DNA of 64,000 nucleotides from Patella vulgata (GCF_932274485.2 NC_065882.2:38472593-38536592); one strand, 5' to 3'. Positions 10,276 through 22,540 are shown, numbered from the stretch's first letter. Numbers and translations are program-made. Notes: a model not told the origin generated them from the sequence alone.

Positions 10276-13200
10276 TGTACGCCAGCTTAGTAAACTAGAA
10301 GGGAAATATATTCAAGTGTGTAATAACTTAACCTTTCTTATGAGATGTAGAGACAGTGACATTGTGCCTAATGGTTTAAAGCTTAAGAGCCCAGTGAGCT
10401 CCAATTTCGCCAACAAGATCCTACAACGTGCAAGCAAGTCCCTCGTCCGGGAACGTATCCAACATCACCGGAACACCAAACACCGTCTGTTATGTCAAAT
10501 CAATGGATTACATGAGGTTCTCAAAGACCAACTCACAAATGAAGATTTTAACTCTATCCGACACATTCAGACATCTACCAACCTAGCTAAATCGGAAGGA
10601 ATTAAACAACGTCAACTCAAGAAACTTGAACAGCTTAAGCAGGAAAAACCCAGAAACACCAATGGAAACTCAACCCACCACAAGACAGATTTCTTCACCA
10701 AGACAGTAGTGAACCTAAGTAATAAAGAACTCAGTGATGACCAGATCAACCTGCTATCTAAGGGCCTGAAGTATGCTCCCTCCCTACCACCCAAAAACCA
10801 CGATGATCTCATCGCCAATGTAGAGAAGGGCCTTCGACAACTGGCACCGGGCGGGAAAGTCGACTTTCTACGGCACCAAATAGCTAATTTGATAACAAAA
10901 TCCCAAACCAAAAAGAACTCTAAGAACATCAGCGAAGCAGATAAAGAAGCAATCCAGGACCTGAAAGGTGACAAATCAATAACCATAATTCCTGCTGATA
11001 AAGGGAAATCTACAGTTATAATGAACACCAATGACTATCACAACACAGTAAACGTACTCCTTCAAGACAATACCACATACAAGAAAATTAGGAAGAACCC
11101 GACCACTACACTTGAAAAACAGTTAAATAATAAACTAGATAAACTCCGAGACCTACAAGAGATCACCCAAGAACTTTTTTACCAGTTGAGGCCCAACCAC
11201 CCACGCCCTCCGTACGCTAGAGCTACGATTAAAACTCATAAAAACCCTATCAAGGCAAGGTTACTAGTCTGCTCAAGGGACTCGGTGTTCTACAATGTCT
11301 CCAAACACCTCTCTAAGCTGCTTTCACCATTAGGAACAACGTCTTCTTCATTTATCAAGGACTCTACTCAATTCTGCCAAAAAGTCAGAGACGTCACTCA
11401 ACCTGGAAGGATGGTCTCGTATGATGTAACAGATCTGTTTACCAACGTTCCCCGCCATGAAGCTACAGAAGTTCTCCGCTCCCGAATTGACAATTTAGAA
11501 GTTCCACTTGATACCAAATTAACAACTAACAGCATCATCGAACTTATAAACATGTGCCTTGACTCCACTTACTTCACCTGGGGGGGATGACATATACCAG
11601 CAAATACATGGGTTACCAATGGGAAGCCCCCTCTCACCGATCATGTCTGAAATCTTCTTGACACATTTTGAAGAACGCACCCTCAGCACGTCCCCCATTA
11701 CCCCCTTGGTTTGGCTTCGCAAGGTAGATGATACTTTTGTTGTTTTGAAAGAACAAGATGAACCCATGGCCCTGCTTGATCACCTTAACAACCAACACCA
11801 CAGGATCAAATTCACCATAGAGACAGAGGAAGAAGACACCCTTCCATTTTTAGATGTCCATGTCCACAAACAAAACAACAAACTGAAAACTAAGATTTAT
11901 CGTAAACCAACTCACACAGACCAGTACATTAATTATAATTCTAGCCATCCCCACTATATTAAAACAGCCCTTATATCCACCTTAGTGCGCAGATCTATCA
12001 ACATATGTGAACCAGAGTATCTTGATCATGAATTAGAATACTTACGCAACGTTTTCTGCAACCTAAATAATTACCCCCCAACCATAGTTAATAGACAGAT
12101 TGAGGCCACCCTAAAAAACAGCATAAGCAACCAACAGAAACAAGAAAATTCCCCTATCAGAATCACCCTACCATTCCATGGAAATCTCACTTACCAGATC
12201 AGCCGATTACTAAAGAAATCCAACATTGACACGTCCTTCTCGATCCCCACATCCCTCAAACAGATCTTAAACGCCAGTGGAAAACTGCAACCTACCACTC
12301 CTGTGCAACCAAAAGGGGCCATCTACAAAATTAGCTGCTCATGTGATAAGACCTATATCGGGGAAACCAAGACCAGTGGATAAAAGAATTTCAGAACACA
12401 AGTCCAAAGCCCCAACCAACATATCAGCCATAGCCGAACACTTGAAAGATCATCCAAGACACAAAATAGACTGGGATAAGGTAAAAATTCTGGCTGCTAA
12501 CCAAAACAATAAGAAAATTAGGAAGTTAAAAGAAGCCATTAACATCAAAAGATTTTCTCCAGAATTAAACAAAGATTTGGGACTATTTATTCCGAGGGCA
12601 TATGATGAAGTTATCAAATCAGTCAATTAGCCTACAATGGGTAACCATTAACTCTCAATAATTATTTTTGAACTTACAACACGTTAATCGCACATCACTA
12701 TGTTAACCTAGTCCAATCAGTTTTAGCCTGTTATCAACCTACAACACCTTAGCTCGCGATTTCTGTGTTATCCTAGTGCTATTATGCTGTGTTTTAATAA
12801 CCTTTTAAGTTATTGTGATATTATGCTGAATTACTTTTCAGTCAAGATCCTGTGTTATAAGCCCTTATCAGTTACATACAAGTGGTCTAATGGGTTTTTC
12901 TCTCCCCCCCCCCCTCCCCTAGTTATCACTTTTAATTATGTATATTTTTGATCCCCCCCCCCCAGTTATTAACTTTTAATAACATATATTCTCTGAACTT
13001 TAACACCTTGAATCGTGATTACTATGTTAACTTAGTATATTATTATTAGCCTATATTAGATCCTTCAAACCCTTGGATCAGTTTATTGTGTTATCTTAGT
13101 GCTATTATGCTTTGTTTTCATAACATTTTGTGAATGTGGTTTTATTTACAAGACCGTGTGTTTATAACCTCTATCGGTTATATACTGTTTGTTTAATGTA

Positions 13201-13500
13201 TGGTTTCCCCCTAATCATTTTTCTTTTTCAATATCAGGATGGTTTTAAGGTTCATGTACAACTATATCCTTGTCATCACACAGTGCTTTTCAGGTCTTTG
13301 ATGTTAAATATGTCTGTTAATTGGTTGAACTCTTCTAATGATTAGTAATAAGAATGGTTTCGCATTGTACATATATATAGACCCTCAAGTTTACTAAATG
13401 TCATTGTGCTTGATAACGATAAGAGAATACTTATCGAAACATGGTGCCTGTGTATAATAAACCAGTGATTGTTGTCCCATATAACTGTATAGTTTTGTAT
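10276..13500 (+). mobile_element. Penelope-like retroelement (RT + GIY-YIG) nested in piggyBac
   Basis: The order reverse transcriptase then C-terminal GIY-YIG endonuclease is that of canonical Penelope-like elements. Visible RT blocks: ADKGKSTVIMN, KTHKNPIKARLLVCS, SYDVTDLFTNVP, QIHGLPMGSPLSPIMSEIF and WLRKVDDTFVV (the Asp-Asp of the palm). The linker and endonuclease show GAIYKISCSCDKTYIGE, then EHLKDHPRHKIDWDKVKIL and LKEAINIKRF. Before RT is the usual N-terminal region with NNLTFLMRCRDSDIVPNGL and LVRERIQ. The reading frame is broken about twice and the start appears lost. The 3' region (12631-13500) has two degenerate copies of a CTATGTTAACCTAGT block, C-tracts and a stem-loop near 13412. 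Insertion points are set by comparison with the piggyBac repeat at 14005-14070. Confidence 0.9.
13412..13440 (+). promoter_or_regulatory. Penelope 3' stem-loop, possibly a decayed hammerhead-ribozyme motif
   Basis: GATAACG, a perfect 5-bp stem ATAAG/CTTAT with loop AGAATA, then CGAAAC. GAAAC after a short stem resembles the hammerhead core; Penelope-like elements are known to carry short-stem hammerheads. The CUGANGA half is not canonical here. The same conserved flanks occur inverted at 28755-28783. Confidence 0.45.
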
Positions 13501-14363
13501 TAAAGCAATTAGCATAGACCTTTATAGCAGTTTCAAAGAAACCAGAAAAATTTACGGAAATATCAACAAACAAATAATACTATTTGATCAAAATTGCATT
13601 ACAAGTGAAATTCAGGTGCAACTAATGAACACATTTTCAATCACCAATTACAAAAAATATCAACAATCAATAATATCATTTGGTCAAAGTAGTGTCACAT
13701 GTGGAAATACAATTAAATTGAGGTGTACTGAAAAATGTACAATTTTCCTAACTTTTTCACTAACCATTTTAAATTAAAATATATCAAATGGTAACAACTA
13801 TATAATCGCAACAACAATGGTGAAAATTGCACTTACAGGTAAATACAGGTAAATTCAGGTGTAATAAATACATAAGCAACTTGTGTACACCATTTCTTCA
13901 ATTTCAATGAAACATAACAGGATAGAAAAAAATCAACTTTTAATAAATTCATTATTCAGTTGAGAAGACTATTTGATCAAAATTGCATCACAGGTGAAAT
14001 ACATATAGGCTTACAATCCAGGTGGATTAATGCAATTAGCTACATATTTTCAGCAGTTTCAAGGAAAACAGAAGAACCTGCAGAAATATCAACAATCAAA
14101 TTATACTATCTAATCAAAATTGCATTACATGTAAAATACAATTGCAATTAATGAACACATTTTCAATCACCAATTACAAAACATATCAAAAATCAATAAT
14201 GTCATTTGATCAAATTGCAGCATTACAGCTATAATACTCATACCAGTATATTGGTAATACTAAATGTTTTCTTCATTTTCAGATAAACTATATATGCTTT
14301 ACATGTAGCAAAATATTGGCACTCTTTTACAAACTGAAGCTTTCAATAATTAACATGTTTACT

Positions 14364-16204
14364 TTAATTTAAATGATAACCAGGAAAACATCTGCGGCAT
14401 AGACCCACTCCACACTCTCGACACCATGTGGTTATACGCGTACCTTTAAACCCTACATCCCTTGATTGTGCACAGCTCACACACTGTTTACGCTTTTTAT
14501 CAGGAATAGATTCTAGGTAATGCTGTATGCTAGAAAGTACTCTGTTCTAAGTTGTGAGGCTGGGACGACCAATTTTTCGGCGTGGCTGTTTATAGCCATT
14601 TATAAGTCCGTCTACTAACTGGATCATGAAGTTGAGATGATTTAGTTTTTGTCCATTTATATTCTTATTGTTCTTATACTATAGTTATAGCACAAATATG
14701 CATTAGTAACTGTTCTGTCTATAAGATGAAAGACAACCTTCCGCCAGTTCTCAATTCTGCTGCATAATGATCTGTCATTTGATCACTGAGGTCAACCCCT
14801 CCCATACTGTGATTGTACTCATTCACTAACTGAGGAACGAGTCTGTTGTCTTTCTTAGTTAGCTTGACATCATTAGCGGAACCATGCGTTGTTAAAAACC
14901 TAACTTGTCTGCGATCGTACCAATTGACTGCCAACAACTGACCTTTGCGTACAGCAATTACTTCGTCTTTTTTTTTTTAAAGTTTGTTTGATTCCTGGGG
15001 GCAATCCCTTACGGTTTGAACGAACCGTGCCTGTAACATATATTTGTTTAGACAACATATTATTACATAAGTCTATACTAGTATAGTAATTGTCTACAAT
15101 TAAATGATGATACTTTCCACTGTGGTTTCTCAACAATTTATCACATACATCATACAGCTGTCCATATTGTGATGTTTTTATACTTGATGTGTGGTATAAG
15201 GTCTGATACAAATATCCAGTCCTAGAATCAGACAGGTTATATTCCTTTGGTCCCCACTGATGATGTTTTTAAATTCTTATGTAGTTCACAAGATCGTGTC
15301 TGCCCTTAAAACCAACTATGCTTTCATCTATACTTATGTTACATGACAGAAGATATGCACGTGCCAAAGACGTATTAAAATGGTCTAAAACGGACTGAAA
15401 TTTGTAAATGGGATTATAATTAAAAGTTCCTTTTTTCGGCTCCATCGAACTGTCGCTGACATGAAAACAACGAAGGAATAGTTTAAAACTTTCATACGTG
15501 AAAGTGTTTCTAAATATTGGTGTCTCTTGGGATAAGTCTTTCACATTCCAATACTGTTCTAATGTATGCTTTCGTACCAAGCCCATATTTATGATCAACC
15601 CGATAAACGCTCTCATTTGATGTACATCAGTTGGAATCCATAAATGCAGTCTAGATCTGGGCGATATATTTTCATATTTATCATATCTATATTGAAAGTA
15701 TTTGTTTGTTTCGTCTACAAAAAACTGCCAAAGAGATTTATTATTTGTAAAATTGGTTGATTCAAAAAATTTATCAAAATACTTCACAGGTTCATGACAG
15801 TTCTCTGGGTTCCACACAGGACCGGACTCGGCTGTAAAATCATGTAAGATTAGGGGCCTGTCATTTTGCCTATCATTCACATGTATCCAAACGTCGTCTA
15901 ATTGGTCTTCTGTACCAAAATTATCATCTTGATGTACTAGTGTTTCAACGTCATTAGGCCTAATATTTATCGTCGACTCCGTCGAGCATCTTCTTGGTTT
16001 TTTTACATTTACATCCCGTTCTTGACAATCTCGATCTGATTCACTTGAATCTGACTCGTATGCAGACAGTTCATCAATGTCAATATCGCTGCCACTGTCA
16101 GACGAACAATTTTCTTCATCAGAAATATGGATCATGTCAAGAACATCGTCTACAGTAAAGATATTAGGGCGAGGACGCTTACGGGGTTTCGTGGCAGACG
16201 CCAT
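14364..16204 (-). pseudogene. piggyBac transposase (DDE_Tnp_1_7), several frame breaks
   Basis: The protein begins MASATKPRKRPRPN with an acidic Ser/Asp-rich N-terminal region (~residues 20-75). The DDE core follows, with the expected acidic residues visible: NISIDESIVGFKGR (first Asp), HHLIVDNYYTS (second) and NHSMGGVDLSDQM (third). The C-terminal cysteine-rich zinc domain is at 14370-14500 (KRKQCVSCAQSRDVGFKG, WCRECGVGLCRRCFPGYH), ending with TAA at 14364-14366. The frame is broken by an in-frame stop at 15269-15271 (after NYIRI), a frameshift in the long A run near 14970, another near 14730, and further breaks near 14650 and 14546. The family cuts and pastes at TTAA without footprints; this copy cannot make a full transposase. 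Confidence 0.92.
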
Positions 16205-16486
16205 GTTATTGACAGCCCGAGGCCATCTGTTTATGTTATCGCTAAGTAACGGTAATATCCGACTTCAAATCAAAACAATATAAGAGTTACCGTTCTTATA
16301 AATTAGATCATGCATTTCTTTCACCCATTAGTCGATAAAAATAGAATTATCTCATAGTCATACAGCCAATCGTGTACATTGTTACTTTGGCGACTTACGG
16401 TGAAACGACATTAATGTCGCTATCCCCGTAAAGCGTGTGTGTGTCGGAAAACGACATTAATGTCGTTATCCCCCTAAAAGGGTTAA

Positions 16487-17065
16487 CAGGAGTGAGAAAT
16501 TGACTGAAAGGTGATATAATTATCGCTTGGGTTGAAAATCTCGGCGACGGTGCGTTTTCTGTACTGGTGTGTTAATCGACTGACACGGTGTGTATTCTTT
16601 GTTTGGTGAGTTTTCTCGAAAGCGTGTTATAACTGCAGCAAAGGTGATTTATCAAGGACCAGCAGGCTTTATCTGACGCGTAGGTGTTAAATCTAATTTA
16701 CCGTGCGATTTTTTGTTCGACCGTGTGTTTTACGCAGATCGATCTTTGTTAAGTGTAGGTCTTTATACATGGATTTATACGTGGGATAGGTACGTATATC
16801 CTTTCTTATACGTATTTCATTTCATGATGAATACTATGTGTTTTGTACTTCGTACCATAGTCGGACTGCAGTTATTTATATATTTGATCTTTTTTGTGGG
16901 TTGAATTTGTTTACAAATTATCGTGCATACCACTATATAAATGCTCGTATCTTAAAATTGATCACACGCAGTACCGTCATTTCCCGATATCATAACCAAA
17001 CCCAATTTGATTATCCGATATATTCTAATCGCCATTGTTATCAGATTAACGAATTTTGTTTCGAA
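16487..17065. other. Intron sequence right of piggyBac
   Basis: Unique-looking sequence with short AT-rich spurious ORFs. No domain, repeat or splice-bounded exon recognised. Confidence 0.4.
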
Positions 17066-18061
17066 AGTAAGTGTGTAACGGTGATATACTAAAATGTTTT
17101 TTTTAAATCGGATAAAAATTATGACCTCTATAGGGTCCACAAGCTAAAAACCATAATTCAGGAAGGTACGGTCCGATATGCACGAATATCGAAAGGAACC
17201 AAGATCTTTGGGTTATAAACTTACATTTCAAGTTTCAACAAAATCGGATAAAAATTGTGACCTCTATAGGGACCACAAGCTAAAAACGTGATTTTCGTAC
17301 AAACAGGGGCCATAATCCATGAAGTTTTGATTCGATACATGCCAATATCGAAAGCAGCCAAGATCTTTTGGAGATAAACCTATATTTCAAGTTTCGTCAA
17401 AATCGGATAAGAATTGTGACCTGTAGAGTGTCCACAAACAATGTGGGTGTATAAAAACACGATTTTGCGTAAAATCAGGTGTCATAATCTATGAAGTTAC
17501 AGTCAGATACATGCCAATATCGAAAGGAACCAAGATCTTAAGGAGATAAACCTATATTTCAAGTTTCGTTGAAATTGGATAAAAATTGTGACCTGTAGAT
17601 TGTCCACAAACAATTGTGGACGGATGACTGGACGTCCGGACGGACAGGGCCGACGACAATATGCGTCCACATGAAAATGTGGGCGTATAATAATTGCGAC
17701 CTCTATAGGGTCCACAAGCTAAAAACACGATTTTTCGTACAATAAAGGGCCATAATGCAGGAAGTTAAGATCCGATATGCGCAAATAAATCTAGCTGCCA
17801 GTTTCCGACTGCATTCAAAACGGCCCATGTCAGACCATTTCGTTGAAATCGGATAAAAATTGTGACCTGTAGATTGTCCACAAACAATTGTGGACGGATG
17901 ACTGGACGTCCAGACGGACAGGCCCGACGACAATATGCGTCCACATGAAAATGTGGGCGTATAATAATTGCGACCTCTATAGGGTCCACAAGCTAAAAAC
18001 ACGATTTTTCGTACAATAAAGGGCCATAATTCAGGAAGTTAAGATCCGATATGCGCAAAAA
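17066..18061 (+). repeat. Satellite family C array with three right-end hairpins
   Basis: Family C monomers run from TGTAACGGTGATATACTAAA. Module right ends (CCACATGAAAATGTGGGCGTAT or remnants) occur near 17440, 17670-17690 and 17940-17963, so the array is a concatenation of truncated modules. The ORFs on the minus strand (70-99 codons) are readings of this sequence. It includes the 274-bp duplication given separately. Confidence 0.8.
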
Positions 18062-18111
18062 AATCTAGCTGCCAGTTTCCGACTGCATTCAAAACGGCCC
18101 ATGTCAGACCA
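17564..18111. repeat. Tandem duplication, 274-bp unit, carrying a LINE edge
   Basis: Two units (17564-17837 and 17838-18111) are almost identical. Each holds the right end of a family C module, part of the next monomer, and about 55 bp of the CR1-like LINE starting at TCTAGCTGCCAGTTTCC. Only the second unit continues into the rest of the LINE. The join sits at a shared ATT, suggesting a microhomology-mediated duplication after the LINE fragment was already in place. Confidence 0.85.
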
Positions 18112-18590
18112 TTACTAAAGAAGTTAAACCTTGATCCAGGCTGTCTTAAAAACTACCGACCAGTATCAAATTTATCGTTTGTTTCGAAAGTCATAGAGAA
18201 AGTTATTGCTGAACAACTCAAACATCTAACTCATGAGAATCTCTCAGAACCATTTCAGTCCGCATATCGAGACAATCATAGTTGTGAAACTGCACTAGTC
18301 AGAGTGAGTAATGACTTATTGCGTGGTATGGACAACAAGTGTGTCATATTGTTTGTTTTGCTTGATCTTTCTGCAGCATTCGACACTATTGATCATCATA
18401 TTTTACTTCACAGACTCAAATATAGGTTCAAATTATCTGACTCTGCTGAAAAGCTTTTTCAGTCATACTTATTCAATCGTAATCAGATTGTATGTGTAGA
18501 CAATGCTAAATCAAATCCAGCCCAAGTAAGATTTGGTGTTCCCAAGGATCGGTCTAGAGACCAATTCTGTTTACTATCTATACCTGCAAC
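18062..18590 (+). pseudogene. CR1/L2-type LINE reverse transcriptase fragment
   Basis: Reading from 18084: AFKTAHVRPLLKKLNLD, NYRPVSNLSFVSKVIEK, FQSAYRDNHSCETAL, then FVLLDLSAAFDTIDHHILL and RFGVP. These are RT blocks 1 to 4 of CR1/L2/Rex-type non-LTR elements; the first catalytic Asp (LLDLSAAFD) is present. One base is missing at the GVPQGS block (reads GVPKDRS), after which PILFTIYT is visible in another frame and similarity stops near 18590. Both the endonuclease and the YADD region are gone. It is a double-ended fragment. Confidence 0.88.
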
Positions 18591-18939
18591 TTCCGGTCCA
18601 ATGAAGTTTGAAATGGACATGTGATAGCGCTTCTGGGTTGATTTGTAATTAATAAGATTGTAAAATGACAAATTTAAATACATTGGAAACTGTATAAGGA
18701 TTAAATGAAGTCTCAATGGCTATAAAAATGATGGGAAGTGCTAGAACTAGTGAGTATTGTGAGATGATAGCAGACGAAATGTCGTGAACAAGTCAAAACA
18801 AAATGTTGGGTGATGCACCTTCTTAATACTGTAATATATAGTCAAACAGTTGTAACAAATTTTATTTTAATCCCTTCAAGTGCCTGTGATTACAAGTTGA
18901 CAATTCATCATTGATTTGGGGTTCATGTGGAATGAGCCC
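18591..18939. other. Sequence without recognised features
   Basis: AT-rich spacer between the LINE fragment and the long-TIR element. Confidence 0.4.
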
Positions 18940-20061
18940 GACTAATCACCGGAATTCAACGGAATTCATTTACAATCACCAGAATTCACATATAAACACC
19001 GGAATTCACTTTAAAAAAACCCTGATTCCTCCCACAAGACTAATTTTTTTTTAAATGCATCATACATTATAATGTAACAAATAACTATTTTGATATCTAC
19101 ACAGGCCAAATAAAGGCCCTGTGGGTGTATTTATTTGAAAGACTGCTGGAATTAATTTCAAATATTTTAATAATTATTTGATTTCGAACCCATAAAGTGG
19201 TATTTAATGATTAAAATATTATACAAAGAACAGCTTTCTTTCCTTATTCATTGCACATTAATTATCGCCGGCTATGATTTTCAATCAACTTGTATACACT
19301 GCCATCAATAGTAGGCATATTGAATGTTCACCAGTTAATTGTCATTGTAAAAGGTGACAAATCACATACAATCACACCTCCAAAAAACATAATAAACTAT
19401 GATAACATGAGAATTTATTTATTTCTAAACAAGTTACGATGTCGATGACTGAAAGTGACAATCGGCGCAATTTGCAATTATAAATAAATAAATATAGCTA
19501 TAATATTAAATTGTTTATTGCACTATATATACCATAATATCTTTCATGCATATAATTACTGTTTTAATAAACTATTAATCAATCTTTTATTACAATACAT
19601 TACAACAAATTGCAATGAAAGTATACATTAGTTTCTTGTCAACAAAAATCACATACACGAGTTATCTCCTGTGAACCTCCGATTTGGGGACAAATCAGCG
19701 AGGCTTCTTAAATTCAAATAAATTGTTATATTGTGTTTCCACAGTCAACATTTTTGGGGTTATTGGCTGTTATTTTGGAGTTATTGGGTAATTCGACGCA
19801 AATTGTTATTATGTGTTATTTTGGAGTTCGGCCTATTGGGTAATACGACGCGCCCTACGTTATCATAATCATGATACATATATTTGAAATGAATTCCGGT
19901 AGTCTTTCAAATAAATTCACCTACAGCGCCTTTATCTGGCCTGTGGAGAGATCAAAATGTATTATACATTTAAAATAAGTGAGTTTTGTGGGAGGAATCG
20001 AGGATTTTAGAAGTGAATTCCTGTGAATTCGGTGATTGTAAATGAATTCCGGTGATTAGTC
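18940..20061. mobile_element. Non-autonomous DNA element with ~220-bp terminal inverted repeats
   Basis: Ends are GACTAATCACCGGAATTCA and its reverse complement. The arms continue with repeated CACCGGAATTCA units, GATTCCTCCCACAA, an ACAGGCC.A.ATAAAGG block and ATTTATTTGAAAGACT. The interior (~19150-19850) is AT-rich and includes a repeated TTATTTTGGAGTT...GGGTAAT.CGACGC motif, but no ORF of note. I could not fix a target-site duplication, so the superfamily is undecided. Confidence 0.75.
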
Positions 20062-20392
20062 TACCCGTGTGGAAACTGAAATACAGTTATTCTTTTCTAA
20101 AATAAAACGAGTGCCTTGGATTTTTGTGTGGATTTGATAGCTGTTATAATTAAAGCTGAACTCCGATTACAAAACTACAGAAATAATCAAATAAAAAAAT
20201 TTAACACCCTAAATAATCACCATACTTGTTTTCAAGTTGTAGAACAATCATGGCGATTATACGGCGTACAAAAACAGAGGCAGGCCACACCCACATCCAA
20301 TTCACACCTTGTCAACCACACTGTCCACATCCGGCTAGCAATATTTCAACTACTAATTACCTCCTGACTGATTGAAGTTTTTTCACTAACAG
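20062..20392. other. Spacer between two long-TIR elements
   Basis: No recognised feature; an 83-codon open frame here lacks any recognisable motif. Confidence 0.35.
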
Positions 20393-20919
20393 TTTACTGA
20401 AAGTATTATTGCTACACAATTATTATATCTGATCAGGTACATATTATTTTACTAATTAGACGAAATAAGTAAACTACTGTGTACTTTTGCTCTAAAAATA
20501 AGAAACAACTGCCTTACCCCAAACAAATCTACAAACACCAACAAATTCTATGTTGTTGACATAAAATCAAGGGACATAACTACTTCACAAGATGGTGAAT
20601 ATTTTGAAGTGAAAACATACTTCTTTGATGGAGAGAACAACAGTTTCATTGCTACTTTGGATATATTTTGGAACGATAATACTAGACTTTATAATACTAG
20701 AAATTATTTGGTGTTTCCACGCTGTTGTACAAAACATTTCAAGAAATAAGAAAGAAAAAAATGTTGGTGTTGGTAGATTTGTTATTGTTTGGGGTAAGGC
20801 AGTTTTTCTCATATTTTTAGAGCAAAAGTACACCGTGGTTTACTTATTTCGTCTAATTAGTAAAATAATATGTACCTGATCAGACATAATAATTGTGTAG
20901 CAATAATATTTTCAGTAAA
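20393..20919. mobile_element. Non-autonomous DNA element with ~170-bp terminal inverted repeats, 527 bp
   Basis: Arms start TTTACTGAAA and run through TATTGCTACACAATTATTAT, CTGATCAGGTACATATTATT, TTAGACGAAATAAGTAAAC, and TGCCTTACCCCAAACAA, each found inverted at the other end. The loop holds ATCAAGGGACATAACTAC, reminiscent of the satellite core. ORFs on either strand simply read across the arms. No clear target duplication. Confidence 0.78.
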
Positions 20920-20930
20920 GGGATAGTGAG

Positions 20931-21778
20931 GGGCGGCCATTTTGTCTGTCAGTTTTGGTATGATTTTTACGTAATTCGAACTCATCCATCATTAGGGTGT
21001 AATGGTGATATACTAAAATGTTTTTTGAAATGAAATGAAATGGGGTTTAACGTCCTACTGTTCTGCTCCTATGTCGGGCTAATGAAGACGGGCATACACC
21101 ATACAGTGTGCTATGAGCAAATTTTGCCCGGCCAGCGGCACCATCACCTACTTTTATATTGAATTCCAACTGCCAAGGGATCTTTTACATGCATTCCAAT
21201 GTATACACGGGACCTCGTTTTTTCGACTCAACCGAAGGACTAGACGGCTGTCCTTGTCAGGCCCTCTGTCCTGCATCACTGACAAGGGGGAACCACGCCG
21301 GAAAATCTCGACGAACTTTCTCGGCCAATGCAGGGATCTAACACCCGACCTCCCGGCTAGTGATCCAGCGTCAGACCCACTTAGCCACGTGATCCCCCCC
21401 CCCACAATGTATTTTTAAATCAGATAACCAGCGGCTGCCAGGCAGGATACGCCCACATTTTCGAGAGATGGATGGAGAACAAGCTAAAAAGAAAGTGATT
21501 TTTCCTACACTCAAGGGCCATAATTCAGGAAATTACAATTCGATATGAGCAAATATCGAAAGGAACCGAGATCTTTGGGTTATAAACTTACATTTCAATT
21601 TTAAAGAAAATCTGATAAAAATTGTGACTTCTATAGGGTCCACAAACTTGATATACCATATTTTTTCGCTATTTGAGAACGAGGGGCGGCCATTTTGTCT
21701 GTCAGTTTTAGGACGATTTTCACAAAATTCGAATGCAGCTGTCCTTAGGGTCTAACCGTGATATACTAAAACGTTTTT
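20931..21778 (+). repeat. Satellite family C sequence, interrupted by a SINE and a new C left end
   Basis: Bases 20931-21031 and 21421-21427 are one monomer split by the SINE at 21032-21405. At 21428 a fresh left end CCAGCGGCTGCCAGGCAGG begins inside that monomer (after AAATCAGATAA), so one C module has inserted in another. It runs to ~21778 and joins an inverted family A array; its right end is missing. Confidence 0.8.
21032..21405 (-). mobile_element. SINE-2, near full length, tRNA-like head
   Basis: On the minus strand the head reads GATCACGTGGCTAAGTGGG (box A-like) and GTCGGGTGTTAGATCCCTG (box B-like), then a body with GTAAAAGATCCCTTGGCAGT and the 3' end GGACGTTAAACCCCATTTCA. Flanks AATGTTTTTTGAAAT (21017-21031) and AATGTATTTTTAAAT (21406-21420) form a 15-bp duplication with two differences. 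It belongs to a tRNA-derived SINE type; open frames over it are artefacts. Confidence 0.85.
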
Positions 21779-22540
21779 TTTAAATCAGATAAAAATTGTG
21801 AACTCTTGTGGATGCTCTATAGGCTAAAGTTAATATCCGATTGACTTTAAATTTATACACAGTGCTTAAGGTCATGAGACGAAGAAGCCTATTGATTTTC
21901 AGCGATTTACGATAATTACTGCCTGAGTTATGGCCCTTGATCACTTCAAAAAATCTTGTGGACGCTCTAAAGGCTAAAGTTAATATCCGATTGACTTTCA
22001 ATTTATACACAGTGTTTAAGGTCAAGAGACGAAAAAGCCTATTGATTTTCAGCGATTTCCGATAATTACTGCCAGAGTTATGGCCCTTGATCACTTTGAA
22101 AAATCTTGTGGATGCTCTAGAGGCTAAAGTTAATATCCGATTGACTTTAAATTTATACAATGTGTTTAAGGTCATGAGACGAAGAAGCCTATTGATTTTC
22201 AGCGATTTCTAATAATTACTGCCAGAGTTATGGCCCTTGATCACTTTGAAAAATCTTGTGGACGCTTTAGAGGCTAAAGATAATATACGATTGACGTTAA
22301 ATTGAGACACAGTGGTTAAGGTCATTAGACGAAGAATCTTATTTCTTTTAGGGGATTTCCGATAATTTTTGCCAGAATTATGGCAAATTTGAAAAATCTT
22401 GTGGACTCTTTAGAGGCTAAAGTTAATATCAGATTGACTTTAAATTTATACACATCAGTGTTTAAGGTCATGAGATGAAGAATCCTATTGATTTTCAGCA
22501 ATTTCCAATAATTTTTGCCAGAGTTATGGCCCTTGATCAG

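Larger units (their letters stand above)
9594..16482 (-). mobile_element. piggyBac transposon, 6.9 kb, interrupted by a Penelope-like element
   Basis: Both ends carry the inverted repeat CCCTTTTAGGGGG next to TTAA (9590-9593 and 16483-16486), the hallmark of piggyBac integration. The transposase lies on the minus strand (14364-16204). The right end has two copies of the palindrome CGACATTAATGTCG just inside the TIR. The left arm holds many ACAGGTAAAT/CAGGTG motifs arranged in partly duplicated blocks (about 9950-10275 and 13700-14030). Without the nested element at 10276-13500 it would be about 3.66 kb, close to a normal autonomous length. Confidence 0.92.

Noticed and set aside
10612-11031. 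139-codon minus-strand ORF
   Set aside because: It is the antisense shadow of the Penelope reverse transcriptase region.
20116-20367. 83-codon ORF in the spacer between long-TIR elements
   Set aside because: No motif and composition like the intron; probably chance.
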